Notes: generated by a model not told the origin, from the letters alone. Positions 10,865 through 22,494 are shown, counted from the stretch's first letter. The stretch is DNA of 64,000 nucleotides from Craspedostauros australis (GCA_026770025.1 JAMXDE010000010.1:186001-250000), one strand, 5' to 3'. Numbers and translations are program-made.

Positions 10865-12996
10865 TCATCTCTTGCGACGGAAGCAGACCGTGCGACCGTC
10901 CTTCGATGCCACCGTGTCGAACCTTGAAAATTGGTGCTTCGTCAATACATCCATGTCATAGCGCTTGTATCCATCTTCTTCGTACGGACGGGGCGGCAGC
11001 TGCGATTCTTCGCCCATTGATTGAGGTGTCTCGTCGTTGCCTTCATGCTCATGCAGCTGTGGGCAGAAATCGTAGTTGCCCCACGTCCTCCAGTTGTCGC
11101 CGCAACCTCCGTTGTCGGCTTCTCCGATCAAAATGTACTCATCAACAGCGTGGTCGCGGAATGTCTGTGACCAATCCTCACCCATTGGCATCCACGAGCA
11201 CAGGACGATGACTTGTTTGGATTCTGCTTCACCATTCTTTCTCGTCGCCGTCGGTGCATCGGATGTCAAATTGTCGGACCTCGACGCGTACTTCTCCATG
11301 GCTGCATTGGCGTCAATTTTCTCCACGTCAGCCTTCGGGAAGATGCCCCAACTCCCATCATCGGATGCATGCAGCGTCGGTTGCTTGATGGATTTGCGAG
11401 AGCGAGCCGGCGATTTGCCTGCCTTCATTTCAAAATACTCCTTGACGTAGCGCATCAACAATCCATCACCTGCACCAATGTCCAAAACCACCGTCTCGCC
11501 ATCGAATGAGCGCGTTCGCTCCAAGAGGTAGTCGCCGAGAATGGACACGTACTCCTTCGTCCACATTTGGTAGATGTTGGCCTCTTCGCACAGCACGTTG
11601 AACGCCCTGCATTTGAGGACGTTGCCACCAGCCAATTCCAGAATTTCTCCCATCGACAAATCGGAAAGATCTGCATCCGTTGGCGCGTCGGCGTAGTTCG
11701 TCAATCGGCCATCAACGCGAACAACTTCTCCTCCAATCTTCTCCGCGATGGGGATCATGTGCTGACGTGCGCTGTGGTACGAGTTGTATGATGTAGTCGC
11801 CGGAGTGTGTTGGAAGTGTGGATGGATATATAATACGCATGAAACGATTGAAACGCAGGCCAGCGAGTTGATAAGTACGCGCTGCGTTGTGGCGTTTAAA
11901 AGGAGTCGGTAAACAGGCATGGGCAAACACGTACAACAACATTCCACACAGGGATTGGAATGCATCCAGCCACTCACTTTTGCGTATCTTTCTCCTTGTT
12001 CCATGATTCCATTTGGAATGCGCTCTTCAATGTCCTGGAGGATGGCAGCGTGATGAATGGCTGCTCCTTCGTGTGGAAGCTGATCTCGTGCCCCCGCACC
12101 AAGTTGAGCATCGTCTTTTTCATGCCACCACGCGAGATCTGCGGCGACGACCGGATTTCTGGATACGCATCGAGTGCTTCCTGTGTATTGTTTTTGCCAT
12201 TTTCGTCGTCATCGTCGTCGTTGTTATCGCCGTCGTTGCATGTCATCATACCCAATGGAAAAGCAAAAATGATACTGTGAGGCACCGACGTATCTTGGGG
12301 AAACACAACGGCGATGGGCAGGCAAGCTTCGGGTTGTTGCAGAATCCAAAGACAGCTGATCCTTCGGCTCCTCGTCTGACAATTCAGCACCATCAGAACG
12401 AGATGGCATGCCCATGACGTGCTCGTCATGAAACCTCAATGAATGCATTCCATGATTTGCAGCTTTTCTCCAGTGGAACAGGACGTATGGAAGTATGTAA
12501 GTCCGTACTGGTTCGCACACTCGACACGCACCTTGAGATCCGGACCGTACTTGGCAATGAGGTACTCCGACCGCGCCCACTTGACGAGGCGGAAATTGAA
12601 CCGCCATTTGAGCACATCCTCCCACCGTTCGTCGAACACCAGCGCGGGTCGCAACGTATCCTCCATCGCCTCGATGCGGATCTCGGACACGGAGGCCTGC
12701 TTCAGCCGTTCCTCATCGGCATTCTTGCCGAACATGCCGTCGAAGGTCTGATCGACCCACACATCGAGCTTGCTCTGGTCCTTGAACTTGCTGACCATGC
12801 GCGCGGATTCGTCGTGGATCTCCAGAGAGATGATCTTCTCTGCATACCGAATCAGCAAGGCGACGTCGAGGTACGGCGTGTCGATCGGGCTGTGCTGCTG
12901 ACCGCGCAGTACGGCTCGTCGCATCTTCAATCCATTGCGCAGCAGGAATGGTCCGACCAGCCCGTTCACCTTGTTGCTCAGCGTCAACAGCACCAT
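10865..12996 (-). CDS. Methyltransferase-like protein with uncharacterised N-terminal half
   Basis: Proposed exons 12996-12509, 12355-11978 and 11771-10865 with GT-AG introns of 153 and 206 bp, both phase 2, giving an uninterrupted 590-residue protein. The first exon is a helical region (TPYLDVALLIRYAEKIISLE, then DVLKWRFNFRLVKWARSEYL) I cannot assign. The middle exon has an Asp/Asn-rich insert. The last exon holds a class I AdoMet-binding glycine loop, ETVVLDIGAGDGLLMRYV, and an ordered C-terminus with VIVLCSWMPMGEDW, YILIGEADNGGCGDNWRTWG and HQFSRFDTV. The loop implies AdoMet binding; substrate is unknown. Tail-to-tail with the SET gene (206 bp). The first donor (CA|GTACGG) is weak, so the first junction is the least certain. 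Confidence 0.65.
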
Positions 12997-13643
12997 GGCT
13001 CCTTTTGCTTCGACGGTGCGAGTGGAAGCAACACCAAGATCTTCCTCCTCTCACAATTGTGATGGTTGGATGTCTGCAACAACATCAAGCAGAGAATGTG
13101 ATGAGGAGGTGCCGTCCCTTCCCTTGGGTTGGATCCGAAGACGAAAAGACGTGACGAGCGAAACATCATTTCCACTTCACATTTTGGTTGTTGATCCAAT
13201 GAGTCACGACAGCGAAACAACCAATAATCGACCCTGTCGACTAAAGGCTCAGCCCAACGGTCAAATTTGTCGGGTGAGTTCGCGTGCGAAGCAATTAGCC
13301 GACCGTGCTCGCCGAGGCAGAGGATGCCGTTCTCTGTCATGACTTGTTGGTTGTGTCGTAATTTCGCGGTTTTGCGTGTTGGCAATGATGCAAATCTGCC
13401 GCTCCTTTTTGTGAACATGGTCGGCCGTCTCATCGTCCTGTTCGATTCTTCATCAACAACAGCGAAGCCATCGCTACCATCACCGTCGCTATCACCATCG
13501 TCGCCATTGTCGAGATAGAGTCAAGCTGATACAGTCTTGCCTTTTGCGTTGATACCGAGCCGTCTCAATCAAGTCATTGCATACAGCAGCCGCCGCCGTC
13601 GTCGTCGTCGTAGCAGTATCAGAAGAAGAAGAAGCGAGCAACC
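12997..13643. promoter_or_regulatory. Divergent promoter region, methyltransferase-like / V-ATPase D
   Basis: 647 bp between opposite-facing starts. A CCG/CGT trinucleotide run (about 13590-13612) lies 30 bp upstream of the V-ATPase start, probably in its 5' leader. No gene is seen. Confidence 0.5.
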
Positions 13644-14952
13644 ATGTCCGAAGTTCCACCAACCCGAATGAACCAGCAGATCTTCAAGCTCAAGCTGAAG
13701 GCTGCGCAAGGAGGTCACAAGCTTCTCAAGAAGAAGGCTGATGCGCTCAAGGTACGGTGGAGACAGGGTCAGGCATGAGATGAGCGGAGTGATGAATGGA
13801 TTTGGAACGGCGTTAACGCCCAGAAACACGAGATACGGAAAACAGAGTGCTCGGAATTTTGGCCGCTGTTGTCCAGCAATGCGATTCTCATGGAGGCTGG
13901 AACGATGGTGTCATTTTCTCAGAGTTGCTGTTCTTCAAGTAGCTCTGGAGAAGTGCGCATGATGTACAGGCAGAGCAAACCCAATGGGAGAGAGAGAGAC
14001 GATCATGAAACACTTCTGATTGCTTCATCTGTCTGCAGCATTGGTTGTGAACATGGAGTCTCTCATCTGTTGCAGCAAGGTTCGCCATGTTTTCTGCACA
14101 CGGGCATTCACGCAGTGGAGCGGAGTGAATCTCAAAGTGGAGAAGCCTGGAATGTGCGGCAGTTGGATCATGCTTACGATGAGCCTGTGGAATCAAACCA
14201 ATGCCGAGGTCACCCTTTCCTTGTGAAGCAATTCATTTCTTCCCGTCACAATCAAAACACGCACAATCAAACCACTCACTCGATCTCTTTCTTCTTCTTC
14301 TTTTCCCGTCTCACTCTTTCAGGTCAAATTCCGTGATTATGCCAAGAGCATTGCGGAGACCAAGTCGTCCATGGCCACAGATGCCGCCAGCGCCTACTTC
14401 TCCTTGACTCAGGCAGAATACGCCGCAGGTAACTTCAAGCAAAAGGTCGCCGAGGGCAGCATGACAGCACGCGTGCGCGTTGGTGCCGGTGTCGATAACG
14501 TTGCCGGTGTCAAACTCCCTGTCTTCACAAAGTACGAGACTGGTGCCGTCGCCGACAACCAGAGTCTGGGTCTCGTCGGTGGAGGAAAGAAGATCGTCGC
14601 CGTGCGAGAAAAGTTCACCCATCTGCTGGACCAGCTCATCAAGCTCGCCTCGCTGCAGACCAGTTTCGTCACGCTCGATGAGGCGCAGAAGGTCACGAAC
14701 CGTCGCGTCAACGCGCTGGAGAACGTCACAATCCCAAAGATCGATGGAGTGCTCAAGTACATTGGACGTGAACTGGATGAATTGGAGCGTGAGGATTTCA
14801 CGCGTCTCAAGCTCGTGCAAGGAAAGAAGGAGGCCGACTTGGAGGCAGCCAACAAGAAGAAGGCCGCGGAGAAGGTGGCACGCGGCAAGGAGAATGACGC
14901 AGATATCACGGCCGCATTCGATGCCAATGACGATGCTGAGGTTGTCTTCTAA
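13644..14952 (+). CDS. ATP6V1D: V-type proton ATPase subunit D
   Basis: Two exons, 13644-13751 and 14323-14952, with a 571-bp phase-0 intron (ALK|GTACGG ... TTTCAG|VKF), giving 245 residues, close to the 240-260 of the family. Subunit D is the central coiled-coil rotor of the V1 sector that couples ATP hydrolysis to proton pumping across vacuolar and other endomembranes. The N-terminus MSEVPPTRMNQQIFKLKLKA and the following GHKLLKKKADAL are strongly conserved. The C-terminal helix carries NRRVNALENVTIPKIDGVLK and LDELEREDFTRLKLVQGKK, both diagnostic. Confidence 0.96.
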
Positions 14953-15274
14953 TGTATGTCAGCAGCAGCTCAACTCATGGAAAAAGTAATGCAACCGAGA
15001 TGAACCAAAATGAATCTGTCGATTCCGTACAGAATGACAATAACACGAAAGCCCCTATCAGAACACAATGGAAAAGACATTATGATTCAAATCAGTTCAA
15101 TCCAGCAATCGGGTTGTACATTATCAATATTGATGACACCGGTGGAGTTCTGCAGCTTGTTGTCTCCCTACTCGCACATCTGTGTTGAATTGTGCCAACG
15201 GTGCATGTACGGAGCTGAGCCCTCGTAGTCTATGCATGGTCCAAGTGCTTGATCACCATCAGTGTACATACCGC
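14953..15274. other. Convergent 3' intergenic
   Basis: 322 bp between the stops of V-ATPase D and the HMG-box gene. No gene or strong hairpin is seen. Confidence 0.5.
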
Positions 15275-16656
15275 TCATCGTTTTCTACCCGAATCTGACC
15301 GACGCGCACGTTTGCGCCTCGTCGACAGTGCCTTCTCCACATCGACGTTGTCCTTCACAGTCCCGTCCGCATTCAACAGGCCTTTCAATTTCAACCGGCG
15401 TCTGGTAATGCTCGCTTTGGCGCGCGCCTCGTACTCTTTATCCAGCTGCGGCGGTCGCTTGGGGAATGCGTACGTCTCATATCTCTCGATCTCACGTTCT
15501 AGTCCATTCTTGGCGGCGACGTTGATCTTGACCCAGGCGTTCGTGCCGGGCAATCGACGGAATTGTTCACTGGGCTTGTACGATCCCGTGGCGCGGAATT
15601 CGATGTTGTGCACGGCGTACTCTCGCTTGAGATTATCCGAGAATTCGTTGTAATAAGCGCGGTCCGTGTCGTCCATTCCCAATCGCCACATCTTGCTGAT
15701 CTCCATCATGACCTTGGATTGGTCGTGATGCTCGTTGGGTCGATCGTGGCGCATTTTCAGCGTCATTTGACTGACGAAGAGGATGTAGCTAATGTGAGGA
15801 ATGGTGGCGTGATGGTTTGTATGTTCGTTCGTTTGTGCGTGAGGTCGCCGTAAAGACGCACGTGATTGGTACACGAAGAGGAAGAGCAAGGATGGTGAGA
15901 GTGATGGGATGAGGTTGTGATGCCCATTTCAAGTTCCACCAAAGTATTATGCCACGCAGAAACAAGCACGCCCAAGCCTCATTCTTTCGCTTACCCTGAC
16001 ATTGGCGGTTCGGGCGGAGCTTCCGGCGAGTCCTTCTCCCGCACGATGCGTCGGCGTCGTTCTCCCACAACCCTTGGCTTGTCCCATTTATCATCGCCCT
16101 TGCTTTCGGGTTGCATGTTACGATGTCGTCGCAGAAGGTTGCGCTTCAATTCCGCGATGCGATCGGTGCGCTTGTCACCCGTCAAGACGACGATATGATC
16201 TGTGTTGCAATGCCCACCCGTCGTGGGCGCAACGGGCGCAGCCTGTGTCGATTCTGCAAGGTCAGCCTTCGATGTGGATGCTGCTGCTGTTGCTGCACCC
16301 ACGGTTGGCGGTTCTGCGGCTGTGGCGATGATGCAGGAATCGACGCTCATTCCTGCTCGTGCCACCAGCGACCGCGCCTTGTCCAAGTCCAGCAACGCAT
16401 TGCGAATGACCTCCCCGGAATCGATGAGTATATCCTGACATTGCTTCCTTGTCAACAATGTGCGTTCTTGTTTGTCATCGCCATACGGCGCACTCGCACT
16501 TGCATCATCGGCGTCCCCATCATGCGGGCCGCCTGCAGCCTTCAACCTCGCCTTGGCCTTCCTCGTCCTGTCCTGCTTGCCGCTTCTCCGCTTGCCAGCA
16601 GCTCCTTCCTTGGTTGGTTCCACCGGAATCACCGCCGTGTGCTTCTTTTTTGCCAT
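15275..16656 (-). CDS. HMG-box protein
   Basis: Two exons, 16656-15995 and 15788-15275, with a 206-bp phase-2 intron inside the HMG box, giving 391 residues. Residues 1-210 are low-complexity and basic (Lys/Arg-rich start MAKKKHTAVIP, Ala-rich centre). The box starts PEAPPEPPMSG and continues across the junction as YILFVSQMTLKMR, then EISKMWRLG and DRAYYNEFSDNLKREY, the three-helix pattern of HMG-box DNA-binding domains. A basic tail follows (STRRKRARRSDSGRKR), likely a nuclear localisation signal. HMG boxes bind and bend DNA. Here the box may be of the SWI/SNF accessory type (BAF57-like) or a general chromatin factor; I cannot tell which. It is paired head to head with NDUFB7. Confidence 0.85.
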
Positions 16657-17193
16657 CGTCGATACTGATAGAGCATATATGTGCGTGCAGTCAGTTTTCT
16701 GCTGGTATCGTGAAGCGTCTACAGGCGAGTGCTAAGGATCGATGCCTCTCGATGTAACATGGCACGCCATGAAGAAGTTGCGGAGGTGGATTTTGTGTGT
16801 GTTTCGTGGACGTTTGCGTCTGTTTGTGTTCCTTTGGCGCCAAAATCAACAATCGACGAAGGAAATTGATGTCGTTTGATCCATTCGACTCTAACATCAA
16901 CAAAACAACAGCGCGACAACGGTAACAACAAGGACGAACGCAGACAAAGGCAGAGGATCGATCTTCATCAACCACCACCGTTCTGTGGCATCTCCTTGTT
17001 GTGTTTGTTGTTGTCGGCACCACATCACATCACATCACATCACATCACGTCACTGTCACACCATCGTCACGTAACTGTCACGCTGTAGCCGAAGCAGCAC
17101 AAGGAAGCACGGGACTCCTTGTCACACACCAATTCAAGTGAAGTCAAGTCAAGTCAGTTTACTAAACTCCAACCAACACACCAAGCAAGCAAA
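16657..17193. promoter_or_regulatory. Divergent promoter region, HMG-box / NDUFB7, with CACAT repeat
   Basis: 537 bp between opposite-facing starts. A pentamer microsatellite (CACAT)n lies at 17021-17047, and AAGTCAAGTCAAGTCAGTT at about 17141-17159 may belong to the NDUFB7 leader. Confidence 0.5.
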
Positions 17194-17442
17194 ATGGGTG
17201 GACACGCACGCAATCCAGAGGCGGAACCTCGCAAGGATCAGGACCTGGCCGCCATGAAGGCAGCCAAGCTGCCGCTGGCATTCCGCGATACCTGCGGTCA
17301 CCTGCTCATCGATCTCAACAAGTGCCGCCGGGCCAACTACTTCAATCCCAACCAATGCGGCCACGAGCGCCATACCTACGAGGAGTGCGAGTACTACGCC
17401 TGGATGGAGCGCGTGGAGACGCGCAAGGCGGCTGGGAAATAG
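17194..17442 (+). CDS. NDUFB7: Mitochondrial complex I subunit NDUFB7 (B18)
   Basis: 82 residues from ATG 17194; the frame is open upstream but that part does not resemble the family. The protein has the twin CX9C pattern, CGHLLIDLNKC and CGHERHTYEEC, which forms two disulfides in a helical hairpin after MIA40-dependent import into the intermembrane space. LPLAFRDTC and CEYYAWMERV are hallmark B18 blocks. It is an accessory subunit of the complex I membrane arm. Confidence 0.95.
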   Translation: MGGHARNPEAEPRKDQDLAAMKAAKLPLAFRDTCGHLLIDLNKCRRANYFNPNQCGHERHTYEECEYYAWMERVETRKAAGK

Positions 17443-17865
17443 GCGGCAGCTGTGCGTTGCTGGCAAGCCCACAACGAAGATGGCAGAGAGGATGCTGTCG
17501 GATCATGGAAAGAAAAGAGCGATGAACGCAGGAAGGAACAGTTGGCCGCAAGCACAAACAACCTTTGGAGGTGAATGAATTGGTGCGATGCACTACGACC
17601 GCATGATGCTCATCATTCTCAATGCACCGTCGGACTCAAGCCCACTTTTCATTGCGACGTATCATGCATCAGGTTTCGCGCTACTTATACGATCACACCA
17701 TCGTCTTGCATTCTCAGTGTTCGCACAAGTACAAACATTCTAACTGGACTGTAAATCATTCCGCAAAAGAATCATCAACGAATCCTCAGTACTTTACGAG
17801 TATTCTGTCGTCCCTCTCTCTCTCCACAGAGAGAAAGAAATCTATTGATGTTCACCTGTTCAAAT
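17443..17865. other. Convergent 3' intergenic
   Basis: 423 bp between stops of NDUFB7 and the tail-anchored protein gene. Nothing recognisable is seen. Confidence 0.5.
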
Positions 17866-19110
17866 TCAAGCGCCACGCAGCAACTTCCGCCGCCGCCGCT
17901 TCTTCCATGACACCAGTCCTGCGAAGAGGAACGACGCAATCAACGATCGGATCCATTGGGATTCGCGGACAGTGCGCATTACGTCGTTGGGTTGAAATCG
18001 CTTCGCGACATAGGTCATGAGTTTGGAGACCGCCGTTGGTGGCGCTGGTTGCTTCTCAACGACTGCTTGCCGTTGCTGTTCCATGGATGCTTCCCTCTCT
18101 TTTCGCGAAGGCGCCATGAGTTGGTTCAGACGATGCAACAGAAACGAAACGGAGTCGTACTGAATGCTACTCAGGAAATCAAGGAGCGGCGTGCTCCAAG
18201 GACTATCCTCGTTGCCGCCGCACGCCAGCGATTCCATGATGGCGCGGACGGTGTCATTGCAATTCGCTCGTTGGTCGCTGCTTTCGCTCTTCCTCCCAAT
18301 CTTCAGCTGAGACGTGATGGATGCGATTTGCTCGTCTGTCTCGCTCCCATCATTGCCTGTGAGCATTTCGATGACTCGCGATGAACTCTTCGACTCCAAA
18401 CTGGGGAGCAAAACGCAAATGAGGTTGAAGACAACCTCATCGCATGCTTCCTTGACGAGCGGGTCATGGTTTGGCTGATGCTGTTGCTGCCGTTGTTGCT
18501 GCTCTGAAAGTTCCAACAAAGTTCGCACGCAGAGACGGATCGCGACCTTCGTATGATTCTGATGATGGCAGAAGAGAACAAAGACATTGAACAGATCCAA
18601 CGCCATTGGTGCATCGGATGACGCGTACCTCTCGAAGAATGGCTGCAAATGAACGTAGCCATCTTGAATGCGCTTGGCCTGCTTGGATATCTCATGCCAA
18701 CTTTGCAGCGCAATCGCAGCGGCATGATCTTGGAGTGTGTCGGCGAGTCCGAAGAATACGCAGATCTGTCTCCTCTGTTCGGCAAAATCGAAATCGAATC
18801 GCAATGAACGGGAGACCGCGGAACAAACGGGTTCATCGTCACGCTTCGCCGTTGATGCGGATTTCGATGCCAATGGCGCAGTTCTTAGGCTTTGCTTGTG
18901 CGTCCCCGCCACGTCGTCCACCGCACTCTCGCCGACATCGGAAAGGACTTGATTTGCCAGAGTCAGCGACTTGTTGTAGTGTTCTCGGATGAACGCGCGT
19001 TCGCAGTCCTCGAACATCTCATGGATCGGCCCGCGGCTGCCTTGCGCGCTGGAAGCCACGCGGCTTGATTCATCGCTGCCTCCCAATGAATCAACTACGG
19101 CTGCTGTCAT
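17866..19110 (-). CDS. Tail-anchored protein, PEX26/APEM9-like candidate
   Basis: 414 residues, no intron. The body is helical: an N-terminal segment MFEDCERAFIREHYNKSLTL, then RRQICVFFGLADTLQDHAAA and MALDLFNVFVLFCHHQNHTK, reading like TPR-type helical pairs. A Gln-rich run sits near residue 210. The only membrane segment is at the extreme C-terminus, WIRSLIASFLFAGLVSW, followed by the basic KKRRRRKLLRGA. A helical cytosolic domain plus a tail anchor with a strongly basic end is the layout of PEX26/PEX15/APEM9, which recruit the PEX1-PEX6 ATPase to peroxisomes. Sequence similarity is weak by eye, so this is an architecture-based suggestion; a tail-anchored protein of another organelle is possible. 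Confidence 0.6.
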   Translation of the reverse strand: MTAAVVDSLGGSDESSRVASSAQGSRGPIHEMFEDCERAFIREHYNKSLTLANQVLSDVGESAVDDVAGTHKQSLRTAPLASKSASTAKRDDEPVCSAVSRSLRFDFDFAEQRRQICVFFGLADTLQDHAAAIALQSWHEISKQAKRIQDGYVHLQPFFERYASSDAPMALDLFNVFVLFCHHQNHTKVAIRLCVRTLLELSEQQQRQQQHQPNHDPLVKEACDEVVFNLICVLLPSLESKSSSRVIEMLTGNDGSETDEQIASITSQLKIGRKSESSDQRANCNDTVRAIMESLACGGNEDSPWSTPLLDFLSSIQYDSVSFLLHRLNQLMAPSRKEREASMEQQRQAVVEKQPAPPTAVSKLMTYVAKRFQPNDVMRTVRESQWIRSLIASFLFAGLVSWKKRRRRKLLRGA

Positions 19111-19634
19111 GGCTTCACTGTCCTCTCCAAGCGCGCTTCGCTGAAGTGTCGGAAGGTTGTGAATGAACAGGGATGAGACCAGTGGGTGAAGGAGTTATTT
19201 TCGAAGCACTTCCACACCTGCGATGTTCAACACAATTCCATGCGATCCACTTCCGCCCAAAAGCACAAACTCAATTTGCCACCGACAACGTCTGTCCGTC
19301 GACAGGCCATCATGGAATTGTTGTTGGTTTTGGCATTTTGTGGTGGCGAGAAATGCAGTCAGCCATCAAAACGCAAAAGCCACATCAACACGAACACAAC
19401 ACATCCATCACCACAACTCTTGCGTCGACGCCATACCAGACGATAATCGGAAGGTGTTGTTGATCCGCGAACAACGTCAGCTTCTCCCTGCCAGCATCCA
19501 TCGTTTGCATCGACCAATCCAACTTGGACGTCGGTAGCTGCAATCATTGGATCTGAATCAAGCCGCAGCGTGCTTCGCTGAGTGAGACAAGCCAGAGCCA
19601 ATCTAACAGCCCGCACGCCAAAGATCCAATCATC
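19111..19634. promoter_or_regulatory. Divergent promoter region, tail-anchored / mL46
   Basis: 524 bp between opposite-facing start codons. No gene or clear motif is seen. Confidence 0.5.
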
Positions 19635-21000
19635 ATGTGGCCGTCTGCGACTGTTGCCACCAAAGCGACGCGGGCCGCCTCACGGCTCGCCAGATCATCT
19701 GCCAACCACGGCCACCTGCGGAACTGCTCTGCCACAAGGCACTTCGCCGCCAACGCCACCGATTCCTACTTCGACCGCAAGGCCCAACGCAAGCAGCAGC
19801 GCATGCAGGAGTACAACGACAAGCAGGCACGCAAGGAGCAGCGCAAGCACCGCCGCGATGGCAAGCCCCTCAACGTCAAGAAGAACAAATTCCTGGAATG
19901 GTGGCTCAAGCGGGTCGGATTCGAAGAAAAGATGGATCGCATGGCGCGCCGTGCCAAGCTGGATTGGAAGATCCAGGTCAGCGTCGTGCTGGAGCGCACG
20001 CCCCTCATCCTGCCCGATAAGGAAAAGTGGGAGCAGGATCTTCAAGATCTCGAGCTCCATCTGATGCAGTACGGCAAGCAGTATCCGCCGGAGTTATTTG
20101 GTGATTCGACGTCCATGCTCGATGAAGACGACAGCGACAACAAGCTGTACACGGACGAAGAGCTGCTGTGTAAGTTGTTCTGATCGTGGGGAGCATGTGT
20201 CGTCGGAACTGTGATTAGACTTCAAGTTGGCAATGTTGGCTGCAAATGCATGTCTACTGACCTGGCTATTTGCATGCGAACGAGTGATCGGTCCGCCCCA
20301 ATCCACGAAAGTCAATGGCAGTTGGCATGATGCGGCAGAAGATACGGGACCACGCAACCAAGCATCATGCTTCCGTTTCATTCGCGTCGCTACTTTATGT
20401 TGTCTATTACCACCACGTGCCATAGTACTACCGTCACGCCACGCACTCATCCCATCAATATCTCCTTCTTTCGCACCTGCGCGCCTGCGCAATCCCTTGC
20501 AACCGTACACCACTGCGCCTGCAGCGATGCTTCCGGAAGGATTGGTGCCCGCACCACGCGTCACCGAGGCGGACAAATCCGGAGACGTCAAGACACTGGA
20601 TAGGAAGCTGCAGGACTTCGTTTTTCTGACGGTGCAAGAAGATAAGGAGGCAGATTGGACGTTCCCAACCGCAGAGCTGAACGAAGGCGAGAACTTCTAC
20701 GAAGCATCCAAACGCATCATGGAGAGCACCGTTGGAACCGACATGGACATCTACTACGTTTCCAATGCGCCGCTGGCTGTGGAGGTGTCTCCATATCCCG
20801 AGGAAGATCGCGAGAAGGAAGGATACTTTGGCGTCAAAACATTCTTCATGAAGGTGCAGCACGATGAAGGCGCTGTCGGTGATGATGTCATGCCGCAGCA
20901 TGATTTTGCATGGCTTAACAGAGAGGAATACGTGGAGCGGATCGACCTATCCGCCAAGGGTGGTGACAACAGGAAGAACTTCTTCCATTACATGCTGTAA
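19635..21000 (+). CDS. MRPL46: Mitochondrial large ribosomal subunit protein mL46
   Basis: Two exons, 19635-20169 and 20525-21000, with a 355-bp phase-1 intron (CTG T|GTAAGT ... CTGCAG|CG ATG), giving 336 residues. The N-terminus is Arg/Ala/Ser-rich without acidic residues, a mitochondrial presequence. Exon 1 has a basic helical stretch (DRKAQRKQQRMQEYNDKQAR) and KIQVSVVLERTPLILPDKEK, the conserved mL46 start ('vLeRpP'). Exon 2 holds the degenerate NUDIX-fold domain (DWTFPTAELNEGENFYEASK, YPEEDREKEGYFGVKTFFMK, HDFAWLNREEYVERI). mL46 is a structural mitoribosome protein with no expected hydrolase activity. Confidence 0.9.
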
Positions 21001-21349
21001 ATCAACCACTCTATCCATTTCAATTGTTGCTGTCTTCGTTTGTGCCATATTTTGTTGGTACGGGTACTGGCGAAAGTTCTCGCAGCGTATCATCTACTGG
21101 AGAAGTGACGACGGCTCCACATTCCATCAGGCAACCTGACAAAACGGAGCCGTGCTGCGTGCTGAACTCCCGATGATGCTGCCTTCTCGACAGGAAGTTC
21201 AACGCTCAACCAGCGAAGTGATTGCGTTTGCGATTGCGCGGCAACGCTGGTGCCGATCCGAATAGTATTCGTGCATCTGCAACCCCGTGGTCCTGAACGG
21301 TGCCGCGCCACCTCAGTTGCAACGCTTGGTGGCCTGGATGATTCCATTC
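21001..21349. other. Convergent 3' intergenic
   Basis: 349 bp between the mL46 and methyltransferase stops. Nothing recognisable is seen. Confidence 0.5.
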
Positions 21350-21952
21350 TTATTGATTTGCGTCCGCTATTGATGTCGCGACTGCCGCCTCTGTTGCACC
21401 GGTCCCCCCAAACTCATAGTAAAACAGCGGCCATGCTGCACCCGTTTGGTGCATCACGCCAATTTTCTCATGCCGTATCGCAACCTCATCCGGCATCGGC
21501 GACATGTACGTCGCGCATCGTATCGATTTCTGGTGTGACGCCTCTCCCAGCGCTTTGAAAATCATCGGCTTGATGATCTTCAACCCTCTCGGGATGAGAT
21601 ACAGGAAGAACACCGTCCCGCGCGACACTATGTCCTGCGATTCCAACGCGTTCATGGCATGGAACTCAAGCTGGGCGATGGTGGGATCAAGTTCGTTGGA
21701 TTTGATCGCCAACCGACACGCTTCCTTCGCAACATGGATTCTATCATCATCAATGTCGATTCCGACGAAGGTGATAGGCGTTTGCGGCGTTCTTGCTTGC
21801 TGACACAGATGCTTGGCCCAACGCAGAATGCAGCGGCCATCACCACAGCCGATGTCCACCACGCAATCGGTGTCTCGCAGCGGCATCCACTCGATCACCG
21901 CGTCGATCACAGCATCCGGCGTGCTCCACAGCTTCTTGCGCGGTGCGATCAT
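21350..21952 (-). CDS. Small class I SAM-dependent methyltransferase
   Basis: 200 residues, no intron. It starts MIAPRKKLWSTPDAVIDAVI and has a textbook motif I, DCVVDIGCGDGRCILRWA, and motif II FVGIDIDDDRI. Motif IV is unclear (GTVFFLYLIPRGLKIIKPMI). The arrangement, with WSTP upstream of the glycine loop and VFFLYL later, resembles the small lysine methyltransferases of the FAM173/ATPSC-KMT type. That family usually carries a membrane anchor, which is missing here. Substrate unknown. Confidence 0.8.
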   Translation of the reverse strand: MIAPRKKLWSTPDAVIDAVIEWMPLRDTDCVVDIGCGDGRCILRWAKHLCQQARTPQTPITFVGIDIDDDRIHVAKEACRLAIKSNELDPTIAQLEFHAMNALESQDIVSRGTVFFLYLIPRGLKIIKPMIFKALGEASHQKSIRCATYMSPMPDEVAIRHEKIGVMHQTGAAWPLFYYEFGGTGATEAAVATSIADANQ

Positions 21953-22494
21953 GCTCGGTCTTCGAAGTGAAGCTGTGGTTCGGCAGAGTGTGGATGTGTG
22001 CGCATGTGGCTCCGCCCACGGTTGTAGAGAGAGAGAGAGAGAGAGAAAATGGAGAATGATCTCTTGCGTTTGCTTCTCTTTTGATTAGATTGTGTTGTCG
22101 AGGCGATCGGATGAGGCATTGTTGTGTTTGGTATCTTGGTGACAGAACAATGGCGAAGGTTTCCACCAACAACAGTCTAACACCATGTAGTATAGATCGT
22201 ATCGATACGCGATGCAGAGCTCGCCGTTCAAGCACTCATTTCTCTGCATCATCAAAAGCGTGCAGCAGTAGCACTCCAAGATACTTCATTTTGGATTCAA
22301 TTCCAATCACAGCAAGATGTATATGCAGACCATTCCAAACCGTGGAAATGAAATCTATGGTGGCAGAGGATTGGATCAAGATCACCAATGATTGAAGCCT
22401 TCGGCATTACGACTTCCATCAGAAGTACGCCCGCAAGTGGTTTACCATCAGTCTCCAAGGTATAGGATGGTATGGTATGGCATGGTATGACACT
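21953..22494. other. Intergenic with GA tract and GGTAT repeat
   Basis: 542 bp. It holds the upstream region of the methyltransferase with a (GA)n tract at 22026-22046, and the 3' side of the ankyrin-BTB gene with a short GGTAT/GGCAT repeat at about 22464-22488. No gene is seen. Confidence 0.55.

Noticed and set aside
17021-17047. Possible CRISPR-like repeat
   Set aside because: It is a CACAT pentamer microsatellite with no spacers, in a eukaryotic promoter region.
22024-22050. GAGA tract as a specific regulatory element
   Set aside because: Simple (GA)n microsatellite; similar tracts occur in other intergenic regions, so no specific role can be claimed.
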